From: an uncultured Sphingomonadales bacterium
GTDB lineage: Bacteria; Pseudomonadota; Alphaproteobacteria; Sphingomonadales; Sphingomonadaceae
Length of the DNA: 41,574 nt
Assembly (NCBI GenBank): GCA_937870585.1
Contig: CALMZE010000176.1
Location: 1-41,574 of the forward strand
Direction of reading: 5' to 3'
The position numbers and the translations under genes were made by a program. The notes under the pieces were generated by a model, which ran no database searches, was not told the DNA's origin, and saw only the letters and a program-made list of their open reading frames with translations. This document shows positions 1-7,736 of this stretch, piece after piece (within the stretch, counting starts at the first letter, position 1; each line of letters begins with the position of its first letter).

Positions 1-354
1 GGCAAGCACAAGCCGAGCTACACCCCGCACGTCGATTGCGGTGACAATGTCATCGTCATCAATGCGGACAAGGTGCGCTTCACCGGCAAGAAGCTGGGCG
101 ACAAGGTTTACTATCGTCACACCGGTTATCCGGGCGGCATCAAGGGCGTGACGGCGGGCAAGGTGCTCGGCGGCCGCTTCCCCGAGCGCGTTCTGGAAAA
201 GGCCGTGGAACGCATGGTTCCCCGTGGTCCGCTGGGCCGCCAGCAGATGCGCAACCTGCGCATCTTCTCCGGCAGCGAGCATCCGCACGCCGCACAGAAC
301 CCCAACGTCCTCGACATTGCGTCGATGAACCGCAAGAACAAGGTGGGTGCATAA
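1..354 (+). CDS. rplM: 50S ribosomal protein L13, C-terminal part (5' truncated by window)
   Basis: The reading frame is open from the first base and ends at TAA 352-354. It encodes the C-terminal ~117 residues of L13, a large-subunit protein that binds 23S rRNA early in assembly. Recognisable L13 blocks are the [10 protein letters not shown] turn (residues 37-46 of the visible part) followed by a Lys/Arg-rich helix with VPRGPLGR and a C-terminal [12 protein letters not shown] segment. The start codon lies outside the window. The stop overlaps the ATG of rpsI by one base (TAATG), the usual coupled rplM-rpsI ribosomal operon. Identity is seen directly in the sequence; only the length of the missing part is inferred. 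Confidence 0.97.
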   Translation, partial: GKHKPSYTPHVDCGDNVIVINADKVRFTGKKLGDKVYYRHTGYPGGIKGVTAGKVLGGRFPERVLEKAVERMVPRGPLGRQQMRNLRIFSGSEHPHAAQNPNVLDIASMNRKNKVGA

Positions 355-920
355 TGTCCGACACCGATAACCGTCAGTCGCTGGCCGATCTGGCCGCTCT
401 CACCCAGCAGGCCGCTGCGGCGCCCGCTCCGGTGGCCGCTGTTGAAGCCGGTGCCGAAGACGCCGCTCCGGAAGCTGTTGCTCCGGTTGCGCCTTCCACC
501 CCCGCCGTGCTGCGTGAACGTGAAGTTGACGCGCAGGGCCGTTCCTACGCCACCGGCCGCCGCAAGGATGCGGTTGCGCGTGTGTGGGTGAAGCCGGGCA
601 CGGGCAAGATCACGGTCAATGGCCGCGATCAGGAAGTCTATTTCGCGCGCCCGTCGCTGCGCCTCGTGATCAACCAGCCGTTTGGCGTGGCCGATCGTGA
701 TGGCCAGTATGACGTGATCGCCACCGTGAAGGGCGGTGGTCTCTCTGGTCAGGCCGGTGCCGTGAAGCATGGCATTGCGCAGGCGCTCTCCAAGCAGGAG
801 CCCGCGCTCCGCACGGCGGTCAAGCAGGCTGGCTTCCTCACCCGCGACAGCCGCGTGGTCGAGCGCAAGAAGTACGGCAAGGCCAAGGCCCGCCGCAGCT
901 TCCAGTTCTCGAAGCGCTAA
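354..920 (+). CDS. rpsI: 30S ribosomal protein S9 with N-terminal extension
   Basis: The protein has 188 residues. The S9 core starts near residue 60 ([17 protein letters not shown]) and runs to the basic C-terminus [11 protein letters not shown], whose terminal Lys-Arg reaches the P-site tRNA in known ribosomes. The first ~55 residues are an Ala/Pro/Glu-rich acidic extension absent from E. coli S9 (about 130 aa) but common in Sphingomonadales. The start ATG overlaps the rplM stop by one base, so translation is probably coupled. A strong terminator follows at 944-976 and ends the operon. The extension looks disordered; its role is unknown. Confidence 0.97.
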   Translation: MSDTDNRQSLADLAALTQQAAAAPAPVAAVEAGAEDAAPEAVAPVAPSTPAVLREREVDAQGRSYATGRRKDAVARVWVKPGTGKITVNGRDQEVYFARPSLRLVINQPFGVADRDGQYDVIATVKGGGLSGQAGAVKHGIAQALSKQEPALRTAVKQAGFLTRDSRVVERKKYGKAKARRSFQFSKR

Positions 921-943
921 GCGGATCTGGCATTACGCCACAG

Positions 944-976
944 AAAAAGGCCCCGGAGCGATCCGGGGCCTTTTTT
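944..976 (+). terminator. Intrinsic terminator after rpsI
   Basis: A perfect 9-bp GC-rich stem, GGCCCCGGA at 949-957 paired with TCCGGGGCC at 962-970, has a GCGA loop. Five A's precede it and six T's follow (971-976). This is a textbook Rho-independent terminator for rplM-rpsI. The A-run gives it some activity on the minus strand as well, where the DUF4345 gene converges. Confidence 0.95.
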
Positions 977-991
977 GTTGAGACGCTCAAC

Positions 992-1363
992 TCAGGCCGT
1001 GCGCCGATGCCACCACCAGAAGAGCGGGGGCAGGATGAGTTCCAGACTGCCCAAAAAGATGAAGAGTGGATTTGGCCAGCCAACCGCCAGCGCCGAAATG
1101 ATCCGGGCGATGCCGCCAAGGAAAAAGGTCAGCAGCAGCGCGCCGAACACGCCTTCGCGCGCGCGCAAGTCCCGGCTGCACCAGATTAGCGCGACGCCAA
1201 AGCCGAGGAACAGCGTGGCGTAGAACCGGTCCTCGCTGTCCATCGTGGCATTGACGGGCACGGAACCGGGGATGGAGGATGGACCAAGGACAATGTGCAG
1301 GCAGGCGATCAGAACGCAAACCACGCCAAAGACCAGAATCAAGGCCTCCAGCGTTTTCCGCAT
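992..1363 (-). CDS. DUF4345-like integral membrane protein
   Basis: This 123-residue protein has four predicted membrane helices, roughly residues 6-28, 48-64, 72-92 and 98-116, separated by short loops with an SEDRFYATLF block typical of DUF4345 proteins. The family has no established function. The gene lies convergent to rpsI and just downstream of the ABM monooxygenase gene on the same strand (17-bp gap), so they could be co-transcribed. The family name comes from sequence memory of the GxxPVNATMDSEDRFYA pattern. No catalytic residues are evident. Confidence 0.75.
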   Translation of the reverse strand: MRKTLEALILVFGVVCVLIACLHIVLGPSSIPGSVPVNATMDSEDRFYATLFLGFGVALIWCSRDLRAREGVFGALLLTFFLGGIARIISALAVGWPNPLFIFLGSLELILPPLFWWWHRRTA

Positions 1364-1380
1364 CGCCTGCCTCCTTGCGC

Positions 1381-1692
1381 TTACTTGCCCATCAACGTCT
1401 TTTCATTGGCACCATCCCAGGATTTGATGCTGATGTCCTGAATCGTCGCGCCACCCATGGCCTTGTTGAACGTCTTCATGTGTGGAGAGGCTGCGTGTGC
1501 GGCCAGCGCCGCGCCATCGCGCCAGCGTTCGGAAATGCGGATCACGGTCGGGTCCACCACGTCGCGCGAAAAGGCGTAGAGTTCGCAACCATCTTCGGCG
1601 TTGGTGGCTTCCAGCTGCGCTTTCATCGCGTCCTGCAGCTTCTCGATATCGCCGTCTGCAAATTTGATATGGCCTTGCACGAGGATCATCAC
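1381..1692 (-). CDS. Antibiotic biosynthesis monooxygenase (ABM) domain protein
   Basis: This is a single-domain protein of 103 residues with the dimeric ferredoxin-like ABM fold. It shows the N-terminal strand ILVQGHIKF, the GCELYAFSRD segment and the signature ISERWRDGAALAAHAASPH around residues 52-71. Members include small quinol monooxygenases such as YgiN and many uncharacterised cofactor-free oxygenases. The gene lies between the ABC permease and DUF4345 genes on the same strand. A start at the second Met is equally possible. Substrate cannot be predicted. Confidence 0.82.
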   Translation of the reverse strand: MMILVQGHIKFADGDIEKLQDAMKAQLEATNAEDGCELYAFSRDVVDPTVIRISERWRDGAALAAHAASPHMKTFNKAMGGATIQDISIKSWDGANEKTLMGK

Positions 1693-1711
1693 AGTCTCTC
1701 CTGTTTTGGGT

Positions 1712-2545
1712 TCAATTCTTGATCTTCCAGCCGCTGCGCAGCAGCAGATAGGCGGTGGTGCCGAGCACCAGATTGAGCGTGATCAGCACCGCCGCGCCGA
1801 GGATCGGATCGCTGTCACTCTGCCCCAGAAAGCCATAGCGGAAACCCGAAATCGCGTAGAAAAACGGATTGGCGTGGCTGATCGCGCGGAACAGAGGCGA
1901 GAGCTTTTCAACCGAATAGAAGGTGCCTGAAAGCAGCGAGAGCGGGGCCACGATGAAGTTGGTGATCGCGGCGGCATGGTCAAACTTCTCGGCCCAGATC
2001 GACGTCAACATTCCAAGCAGCGAGAGCATCAGCGCGCCGAGGAAGCCGAACAGCAACACCGCCCAGAGATGCTCTGGAATCACATGCACGCCCGGCCAGA
2101 ACAGCATCGCGCCCCAGATGGCCAAACCGACCAGCGCCGCGCGCGTGACCGCCGCCCCGTTCAGCCCGGCCAGCAATTCGCCTGTGGAAAGTGGCGGCAT
2201 GAGATAATCGACGATGGTGCCCTGAATTTTCGCCACCAGCAGCGAAAAGCTAGAATTGGCAAAGGCATTCTGCATCATGCCCATCATGATCAGGCCCGGC
2301 GCAACGAATGTCGCGAAGCTGTGATCGCTCGATGTGCGCCCCGGCCCGCTCATCGCAACGGTGAAAATCACCAGATAGAGCAGCGTCGTAATCGCCGGAG
2401 CCCAGATCGTCTGGAGCTGCACCTTGAAAAAGCGGCGCACTTCCTTCATATAGAGAGCGCGCAGCCCCCCCCAGTTGACCGATTGGATGGCCGGAATTCC
2501 GGGCTCGCTCAAGATGTGGTTTTGGGACTCGCTGTTCATCGCCAT
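1712..2545 (-). CDS. ABC-2 type transporter permease
   Basis: The likely start is the ATG at 2545 (MAMNSES; an alternative is 2539), giving 277 residues; the frame is open further upstream but that part has out-of-frame composition. A cytoplasmic N-terminus with LYMKEVRRFFKVQLQT is followed by about six membrane helices, as in ABC-2 exporters of the YadH/NodJ/DrrB type. The conserved region PLSLLSGTFYSVEKLSP lies near residue 205. Such permeases work with a separate ATPase, but none is encoded in the neighbouring 10 kb, so the partner is probably elsewhere. Its 5' end is ~70 bp from divergent gcrA. Cargo is unknown. Confidence 0.88.
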   Translation of the reverse strand: MAMNSESQNHILSEPGIPAIQSVNWGGLRALYMKEVRRFFKVQLQTIWAPAITTLLYLVIFTVAMSGPGRTSSDHSFATFVAPGLIMMGMMQNAFANSSFSLLVAKIQGTIVDYLMPPLSTGELLAGLNGAAVTRAALVGLAIWGAMLFWPGVHVIPEHLWAVLLFGFLGALMLSLLGMLTSIWAEKFDHAAAITNFIVAPLSLLSGTFYSVEKLSPLFRAISHANPFFYAISGFRYGFLGQSDSDPILGAAVLITLNLVLGTTAYLLLRSGWKIKN

Positions 2546-2613
2546 ATGGCCTATCGGCAAGGGCGTGGCGGGGCAAGTCTTGGCCTGTGTGAAATTTGAA
2601 TTGAGGGATTGGC

Positions 2614-3309
2614 ATGTCCTGGACGGAAGAACGGATCGAGAAGCTGAAGGATCTCTGGAGCAAGGGGATGACCGCCAGCCAGATTGCCGAAGAATTGGGC
2701 GGCGTGAGCCGTAACGCGGTGATCGGCAAGGCGCACCGGCTTGACCTCCAGTCACGTCCTTCCCCCGTGAAGGGCGGCGATGGCGAGCCTGCGGCCAAGC
2801 CCGAGCCGCGCAAGGCCGCACCACGCACCGCGCCCAAGGCTGCGCCAACTCCGCCTGCTGCGCCTCCCCCCCCACCGGTTCAGGCCAAGACTCCGCCGCC
2901 GCCGCCCGCTGTGGACGCTGAAGTCAATGCAGCCATGCCGCTGCCCAACCGTGCCGGTGCCGCGTCTGGCAATACCAGCTTTCGTTCGATTGGTCCGGGT
3001 GGCTTCGTCCGCCAGTCCCCCGGTGAGCAGAGTGCGCCCTCCACACCCGCACCGCCGCGCCGTCTGGTTCCGGCCAAGCCAAGCGCCGAGATTGCGGGTA
3101 AAACCAGCCTGCTCGATCTGAATGACCGCATCTGCAAATGGCCGCTGGGTCATCCGGGCGAACCCGATTTCCATTTTTGCGGCGATCCGGTGAACCCTGG
3201 CTTCCCCTATTGCGTGGCGCATTGTGGTCAGGCGTTCCAGGCACAGATGCCACGCCGCGACCGCCGCCCGCCGCCGCCGATGCCGTTCGGCGGCCCGCGC
3301 GTCCGCTAA
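2614..3309 (+). CDS. gcrA: GcrA-family cell cycle regulator
   Basis: This 231-residue protein begins with the invariant GcrA N-terminus MSWTEERIEKLKDLWSKG and an HTH (SASQIAEELGG-like, then VSRNAVIGKAHRL). A long Pro/Ala-rich linker (about residues 55-160) follows, then the C-terminal sigma70-contacting region with Cys/His-rich CKWPLGHPGEPDFHFCG and YCVAHC. In Caulobacter, GcrA binds sigma70 and activates promoters carrying CcrM-methylated GANTC sites. The protein is longer than Caulobacter GcrA (about 173 aa) because of the linker. It is monocistronic and divergent from the permease gene. The assignment rests on directly visible motifs. Confidence 0.95.
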   Translation: MSWTEERIEKLKDLWSKGMTASQIAEELGGVSRNAVIGKAHRLDLQSRPSPVKGGDGEPAAKPEPRKAAPRTAPKAAPTPPAAPPPPPVQAKTPPPPPAVDAEVNAAMPLPNRAGAASGNTSFRSIGPGGFVRQSPGEQSAPSTPAPPRRLVPAKPSAEIAGKTSLLDLNDRICKWPLGHPGEPDFHFCGDPVNPGFPYCVAHCGQAFQAQMPRRDRRPPPPMPFGGPRVR

Positions 3310-3366
3310 GGCGAACTGGCAGGCGCATTTCATGCGCCTTGCCCGTCCAGAGCGATGTCATAGAGT

Positions 3367-3390
3367 TTCCTCCTCATGAGTGAGGAGGAA
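3367..3390 (+). promoter_or_regulatory. Perfect 10-bp hairpin containing a Shine-Dalgarno sequence
   Basis: TTCCTCCTCA (3367-3376) pairs exactly with TGAGGAGGAA (3381-3390) around a TGAG loop. The right arm contains AGGAGG (3383-3388), nine bases before an ATG at 3398. No T-run follows on either strand, so it is not a classical terminator. It could end gcrA transcripts, or mask the ribosome site of a downstream micro-ORF. Confidence 0.55.
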
Positions 3391-3397
3391 GGATGCC

Positions 3398-3469
3398 ATG
3401 CGCCATGAGCTTGTTCTGGCCACCATGCGACGGCGTCTATCCTGTAAAGGCAAATGCCGTGGCCACTGA
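3398..3469 (+). CDS. Possible 23-residue micro-protein (MRHELVLATM...)
   Basis: This short open frame begins with ATG nine bases after a perfect AGGAGG and ends at TGA 3467-3469. The peptide is basic (eight Arg/Lys) with two Cys spaced CKGKC. Its ribosome site is buried in the hairpin at 3367-3390. I do not recognise the peptide. Chance is a real alternative at this length, and an ATG at 3393 in another frame also sits near the same Shine-Dalgarno. Conservation of the hairpin-peptide pair across related genomes would decide. Confidence 0.3.
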   Translation: MRHELVLATMRRRLSCKGKCRGH

Positions 3470-3563
3470 CGCACGATCCGAAACGCCCATCTGCGTCGGC
3501 GCGAAAACGACGCGCGCCAGCCTCGTCGCGAATCTCACGCTCGGGAGCTCGGGGAAGAAGGAT

Positions 3564-3638
3564 TGGCTGGGGCGGCAGGATTCGAACCTGCGAATGGCGG
3601 CACCAAAAGCCGCTGCCTTACCACTTGGCGACGCCCCA
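3564..3638 (-). tRNA. tRNA-Gln (anticodon TTG)
   Basis: Read on the minus strand, the 75-nt gene has a 7-bp acceptor stem (TGGGGCG with CGCCCCA), a D-loop with AAGTGGTAAGGC, an anticodon stem GCGGC/GCCGC enclosing TTTTGGT with anticodon TTG, a T-arm containing GGTTCGAATCC, discriminator G and an encoded CCA. The U1-A72 first pair is typical of tRNA-Gln. It lies alone between gcrA and purC and is antisense to a spurious plus-strand frame. Confidence 0.97.
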
Positions 3639-3824
3639 TCACTGCGCATCAGCGCGATGAAGGGGGCGCTTTAGCGGGCGAAGGGCCGGAGCGGAAGGGG
3701 GAAATTTGCTCCGCGTTGCGAAGCGGGCGGCTTTGCGCTAAAGGCCGCGCAAACGCCCCGGATGCCCGCTCGACTCCAGCGACGCCTCCGGGGCTTCACT
3801 CTTTGATGCACGTCAGGAAAAAGC

Positions 3825-4604
3825 ATGACCCGTCGCCGCATGATCTACGAAGGCAAGGCCAAGATCCTTTATGAAGGCCCGGAGCCCGGCACGATCATCC
3901 AGTATTTCAAGGATGATGCGACCGCCTTCAACGCCCAGAAAAAGGGCACGATCAACGGCAAGGGCGTGATCAACAACCGCATTTCGGAGCATGTCTTCAC
4001 GCTGCTCGGCAATATCGGCATCCCCACGCACTTCATCAAGCGGCTCAACATGCGTGAGCAGCTGGTGCGGCAGGTGGAAATCGTGCCGATCGAGGTGGTG
4101 GTGCGCAATGTCGCGGCGGGCTCGCTCTCCAAGCGCTATGGCATTGAAGAAGGCACACCGCTGCAACGCACTATCCTTGAATATTATTACAAGGATGACG
4201 CGCTGGGCGATCCGCTGATCACCGAAGAGCATATCGCCTGTTTCGGCTGGGCCGGGCAGGACGAGCTGCACGACATTGCGGACATGGCGATCCGCGTGAA
4301 TGATTTCATGAGCGGCATGTTCGCCGCCGTCGGCATCCGTCTGGTCGATTTCAAGCTGGAATTTGGCCGCGTGTGGGAGAATGATTTCAGCCGGATCATC
4401 CTCGCCGATGAAATCAGCCCGGATGGCTGCCGCCTGTGGGACATGGCGACGAACGAAAAGCTCGATAAGGACCGGTTCCGCCGCGACATGGGTGGCGAAG
4501 TGGAAGCCTATCAGGAAGTCGCCCGTCGCTTCGGCCTGCTGCCGGAGACCGAGGGCGCGACGGTGCTGGATATGCAGAGCCATCGGGGCAAGCTGGATAG
4601 CTGA
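3825..4604 (+). CDS. purC: Phosphoribosylaminoimidazole-succinocarboxamide synthase (SAICAR synthetase)
   Basis: This 259-residue enzyme of de novo purine synthesis joins aspartate to CAIR using ATP to give SAICAR. Directly visible signatures are the N-terminal [11 protein letters not shown] nucleotide loop, [15 protein letters not shown], the [19 protein letters not shown] motif (residues 88-105) and DFKLEFGR (about 176-183) with the following [12 protein letters not shown]. Full family length. The start ATG at 3825 has a GGAAA Shine-Dalgarno seven bases upstream. It stands alone; no other pur gene is adjacent. An 8-bp GC inverted repeat (3755-3762/3787-3794) precedes it. Confidence 0.97.
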   Translation: MTRRRMIYEGKAKILYEGPEPGTIIQYFKDDATAFNAQKKGTINGKGVINNRISEHVFTLLGNIGIPTHFIKRLNMREQLVRQVEIVPIEVVVRNVAAGSLSKRYGIEEGTPLQRTILEYYYKDDALGDPLITEEHIACFGWAGQDELHDIADMAIRVNDFMSGMFAAVGIRLVDFKLEFGRVWENDFSRIILADEISPDGCRLWDMATNEKLDKDRFRRDMGGEVEAYQEVARRFGLLPETEGATVLDMQSHRGKLDS

Positions 4605-4622
4605 TTGGCTTACCCAATCAGC
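4600..4622 (+). terminator. Hairpin on the purC stop codon, possible terminator
   Basis: GCTGATTGG (4600-4608) pairs perfectly with CCAATCAGC (4614-4622) around a 5-nt loop. The left arm includes the purC TGA. No T-run follows, so efficient intrinsic termination is uncertain; it could stabilise the purC 3' end. Confidence 0.45.
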
Positions 4623-4739
4623 CCCGTTCGCCATGAGCTTGTCTAAGCCTGTCCTGAGCTACGCCGAAGGGGGCTGACCTTTTCTGGGACTCACCGCGCC
4701 AAGAAGAGACAGTGCTTCGACAAGCTCAGCACGAACGGG
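4623..4739. repeat. Dispersed intergenic inverted repeat (GACAAGCTCAG family), copy 1
   Basis: The left arm at 4623-4643 and right arm at 4719-4739 (GACAAGCTCAGCACGAACGG plus one G) are inverted with three mismatches over 21 bp. An internal segment, GTCCTGAGCTACGCCGAAGG at 4652-4671, is a related degenerate unit. The same core occurs at 5455-5569, 10542-10687 and 20243-20328. It fills the gap between convergent purC and ygfZ. Such repeats are common between genes in sphingomonads; no transposase is nearby. Confidence 0.8.
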
Positions 4740-4754
4740 TCGGGTTAGGAAATC

Positions 4755-5408
4755 CTACCCCAACCGCCGGTGCACCACGGCCAGCCCCAGTTCCGGATAC
4801 GCCACCCGCGCATCATCGCCCGCTTCGGCCAACGGCATCACCACCAGCCCGCGATTGACCTTTTCCCGGTGATGCATCCGCGCAGTATTTTCCTGCCCGA
4901 CATAGCAGCCCTTGGTGAAGCTGACGCCATCCTGTTCGCGCGCGTTGCATTCGAGCCAGAGCGTTGTGCCGTCGCCTAGTTCGGCCATGCCTTCAACCAC
5001 GCCGAGCGCCAGACGATGCGCGAGCCAGCCATCTACCGGGTCTGAAGGCGGCGCAATCCAGCGCCAGCCCAACCGGGCGTCACGCGGATCGGGCACGCCC
5101 TGTCCTGCCTCTTTGGACCAATGCACGGCCAGTTCCGTATCCACCGCAATGAGGATCGGACGCCGCAGCCGATAAATCGAGAGCCGCTTCACCAGAGCGT
5201 CCACCCGCGCCGCCTCGCAGTCGATCAGCAGATCATCCCTGTCCGCCCAGACGAGAAAATCGAACAGCGCCTTGCCTTGCGGCGTGAGCAGACCAGCCCA
5301 AACCGGCAGATCATGCAGCACATCGTTGGTGATCAAGCCTTGCAGAAATCCGCTTACATCTTCGCCGGAAAGACGGATGACGGCGCGATCGGAGAGGGTG
5401 GTGGTCAT
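4755..5408 (-). CDS. ygfZ: YgfZ/GcvT-like folate-binding protein (Fe-S cluster maintenance)
   Basis: This 217-residue protein has the family signature KGCYVGQE about residues 167-174, followed by TARMHHR and the short C-terminal barrel. The N-terminal half shows LSGEDVSGFLQGLITNDV and GLLTPQGKALFDFLV, typical of the GcvT-like fold. E. coli YgfZ binds tetrahydrofolate and assists repair or maturation of certain Fe-S enzymes; the same role is inferred here. It is shorter than E. coli YgfZ (about 326 aa), as in many alphaproteobacteria. The start at 5408 (MTTTLSDRAV) is chosen from homology; no clear Shine-Dalgarno precedes it. Confidence 0.9.
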   Translation of the reverse strand: MTTTLSDRAVIRLSGEDVSGFLQGLITNDVLHDLPVWAGLLTPQGKALFDFLVWADRDDLLIDCEAARVDALVKRLSIYRLRRPILIAVDTELAVHWSKEAGQGVPDPRDARLGWRWIAPPSDPVDGWLAHRLALGVVEGMAELGDGTTLWLECNAREQDGVSFTKGCYVGQENTARMHHREKVNRGLVVMPLAEAGDDARVAYPELGLAVVHRRLG

Positions 5409-5454
5409 GGAGGGGAGATAGGGGCGGATTGCAATTCTGCAACCGCAAAATCTG

Positions 5455-5569
5455 AACCGCTCATGCTGAGGAAGGGCTGAGCTTGTCGAAGACCTGTCTC
5501 GAAGCACGCATCAAACGTCCTTCGAGACGCCATTTCGACAAGCTCAATGGCTCCTCAGGATGAGCGGTT
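5455..5569. repeat. Dispersed intergenic inverted repeat, copy 2
   Basis: The outer arms at 5455-5472 and 5552-5569 (AACCGCTCATGCTGAGGA against the complement of TCCTCAGGATGAGCGGTT) differ at one position. Inside are GAGCTTGTCGAAGACC and its inverted partner ATTTCGACAAGCTCAATGG, so the unit can fold into a long branched hairpin. It occupies nearly all the space between ygfZ and the molybdopterin oxidoreductase gene, and may reduce read-through between them. Confidence 0.85.
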
Positions 5570-5576
5570 TTATCTA

Positions 5577-7631
5577 TCACCCCACCGCCCGCACCTCCAC
5601 CGGCAGACCCGACAGCGCAGCATTGCCCGAGAGCGGATCGAGCAAGGCCTCATCCGTCAGATCATTCACGCTTACCCCCCCATGCGCCTGCGCAACGCTC
5701 ATCGCCACGCCGGGCAGATTATGGCCCCAGCCGTGCGGGATTGAGATGGTGCCGGGCATCATGTCATCAGTCACTTCCACCTTGAGCTGGATCGCGCCGA
5801 CGCGTGAGGAGACCTCCGCCGTGCTGCCATCGCCCAGATTCCGCGCGCGGGCGTCATCGGGGTGGATCATCAGCGTGCAACGATCCTTGCCCTTCACCAG
5901 CCGCGCCGAATTGTGGAGCCAGCTGTTGTTTGAGCGGACATGCCGTCGCCCGATCAGCTTAAGCCGCGTGTCTTCATCGCTGAAGGCCGCGCGCAGCCGC
6001 TCCAGATCGGCAATGAAATCGGGCACGGCCAGATTGACGGTCTTGTCCAGCGTCTTCAGCCGCGCAGGGAAGCGCCCGGCCTGCATCTCGCCAAAGTCCA
6101 TGCCGCTGGTGTGTGACGCCAGTTCCTCCAGCGAAACAGCATAGGGACCGGCTTTGAGCAGAGCATCGAGCATCACCCGCGGTTCCGGCTGCGGCGTTTC
6201 ATCGCCCGATATTGCAGCGGCCAGCCCGCGCAGAATTTCCCAATCGTGCAGGCAACCCTCTTCCTTCTCAAGCAAGGGTTCAGAAAATTTGCCGAAATTG
6301 CGGATCGCGATGGGCAGCAGGAACAGCCCGTAATGCTCGCGCTCCAGCGGGCCGGTGGGCGGCAGGATATAGTGGGCCAAGCGGCTGGTGGCGTTGCGAT
6401 ACATGTCAATGGAGACCATCAACTCCAGCCCCGCAATCGCCTTCGCCAGTCGGGTGCCGTTGGGCGTGGAGAGCACCGGATTGCCCGCGACAACGAACAG
6501 CGCCTTGATCTGCCCTTCGCCCGGCGTTTCCATTTCTTCCGCCATGCAGGCCGCAGGAAATTCACCGAGCACATCGGGGTGGCCGGACACACGGCTGCGG
6601 TGCCGCCCGATGCCGCCCTTACCCAGCACCTCAACCGTATCGACAACAGGCGCAGGGAACATCACGCCGCCTTCGCGGTCCAGATTGCCGCTGACCGCAT
6701 TGATGCACGCGATCAGCCAGGCGCACAGCGTGCCGAAGCTCTGCGTAGACGTGCCCATGCGCCCATAAAGTGCGGCGGGGCCGGATGTCAGCCGCGCGGC
6801 AAGGTGAGCGATGTCCTCCAACGCTACGCCCGCGCGGGCGGCGCAAGCGGCAGCGTCGAAACTGGCAAGCGCTTTTCGCAAGGTCTCGACGCCCTGTAAC
6901 CAGTCCGGTTTGTCGGCATCACCCTGAAGAACCATTTTCAACAAGGCCACCAGCATGAAGGCATCGCCGCCGGGACGGATGAAAATATGGCGATCCGCGA
7001 TCTTGGCCGTCTCGGTGCGGCGTGGGTCGATCACGATCAGTTCGCCGCCGCGCTTTTGCAGCGCCTTCGCCCGATTGCGGAAATCCGGAACGGTCCACAC
7101 GCTGCCGTTCGACGCCATGGGGTTGCCGCCCATGATGATCATCGTCTGCGTGCGATCAATATCGGGCACGCCCCACAGACCCGAATGGCCATAGAGCCGA
7201 AGGTTCGACACCTGATGCGGCATCTGGTCGACAGTGGAGGCGGAAAAGAAATTGCGCGTGTCGAGCGCCTTTTTCAAATCCCCGCTGGTCAACGCATTGG
7301 CATAGCTGTGCGCATTGGGATTGCCGACATACATGGCCGTCGATCCGGGATGCGCCGTCATCAGCGCGCGGGTCTTCTCGCCGATCTCGGCAAAGGCTTG
7401 ATCCCAGCTGATCTCCTCCCACGCATCGCCGACCCGCTTGAGCGGCGCGCGCAGACGGTCCGGATCATTCTGCAAATCTTCAAGCGCGGTTGCCTTGGGG
7501 CAGATGTGTCCGCGTGACAGGGCGTTTGCCGGATCGGGCTTGATCGAGAGAATGTCCCGCCCCTCCGCCGTGACGATGATCCCGCAATTCGCCTCGCAGA
7601 TCGAACAGGTGCGATGGTGGGTGACGGGCAT
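5577..7631 (-). CDS. Molybdopterin-dependent oxidoreductase (bis-MGD, 4Fe-4S)
   Basis: This 684-residue member of the DMSO reductase/formate dehydrogenase superfamily has an N-terminal 4Fe-4S site formed by Cys9, Cys12, Cys16 and Cys44 (CSICEANC...HICPKA). The catalytic domain contains GNPMASNGSVW and IVIDPRRTETAKIADRHI (cofactor contacts), and a C-terminal molydopterin-binding barrel has MHPDDARARNLGDG-like and PHGWGH segments. No Tat signal is seen, so it is probably cytoplasmic. The usual Cys/Sec molybdenum ligand is not obvious; a Ser/Thr in SASTVDQMPH may occupy that place. Start ATG 7631 has AGAGGAG about eight bases upstream. No electron-transfer subunit is adjacent; the substrate is unknown. 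Confidence 0.9.
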   Translation of the reverse strand: MPVTHHRTCSICEANCGIIVTAEGRDILSIKPDPANALSRGHICPKATALEDLQNDPDRLRAPLKRVGDAWEEISWDQAFAEIGEKTRALMTAHPGSTAMYVGNPNAHSYANALTSGDLKKALDTRNFFSASTVDQMPHQVSNLRLYGHSGLWGVPDIDRTQTMIIMGGNPMASNGSVWTVPDFRNRAKALQKRGGELIVIDPRRTETAKIADRHIFIRPGGDAFMLVALLKMVLQGDADKPDWLQGVETLRKALASFDAAACAARAGVALEDIAHLAARLTSGPAALYGRMGTSTQSFGTLCAWLIACINAVSGNLDREGGVMFPAPVVDTVEVLGKGGIGRHRSRVSGHPDVLGEFPAACMAEEMETPGEGQIKALFVVAGNPVLSTPNGTRLAKAIAGLELMVSIDMYRNATSRLAHYILPPTGPLEREHYGLFLLPIAIRNFGKFSEPLLEKEEGCLHDWEILRGLAAAISGDETPQPEPRVMLDALLKAGPYAVSLEELASHTSGMDFGEMQAGRFPARLKTLDKTVNLAVPDFIADLERLRAAFSDEDTRLKLIGRRHVRSNNSWLHNSARLVKGKDRCTLMIHPDDARARNLGDGSTAEVSSRVGAIQLKVEVTDDMMPGTISIPHGWGHNLPGVAMSVAQAHGGVSVNDLTDEALLDPLSGNAALSGLPVEVRAVG

Positions 7632-7681
7632 GGTGGGCTCCTCTCTGACTGTTTGCCAAAAGCTAACCGCGCAAGATGGTG

Positions 7682-7718
7682 TTGACAAGCAGCATGGATG
7701 ATATAAATATGATATCAT
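7682..7718 (+). promoter_or_regulatory. AT-rich promoter/operator between divergent genes
   Basis: A consensus TTGACA (7682-7687) is followed by TATAAA (7702-7707, 14-bp spacing) and TATGAT (7708-7713, 20-bp spacing); neither spacing is ideal. Overlapping these are direct repeats of ATGATAT at 7698-7704 and 7709-7715, and the perfect palindrome ATGATATCAT at 7709-7718. The site is only 19 bp from the SPFH start codon and stands out from the GC-rich surroundings, as an operator would. The ribbon-helix-helix protein encoded two genes downstream is a candidate ligand. Confidence 0.55.
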
Positions 7719-7736
7719 CTTTTAACGGAGGGCCTT

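Noticed and set aside
126-770. Long minus-strand open frame across rplM and rpsI
   Set aside because: It is antisense to two certain ribosomal genes, has composition typical of the reverse frame of GC-rich DNA (Arg/Gly/His-rich), and no ribosome site.
3393-3674. Plus-strand frame of 93 codons over the tRNA-Gln gene
   Set aside because: It crosses the tRNA in antisense and its protein has no recognisable pattern; the frame is explained by high GC content.
3755-3794. Riboswitch or attenuator in the purC leader
   Set aside because: Only an 8-bp GC inverted repeat with a 24-nt loop and no T-run; nothing resembling a purine aptamer core.
6246-6899. Plus-strand frame of 217 codons inside the molybdopterin oxidoreductase gene
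   Set aside because: Opposite strand of a clear enzyme gene; no start context or domain pattern.
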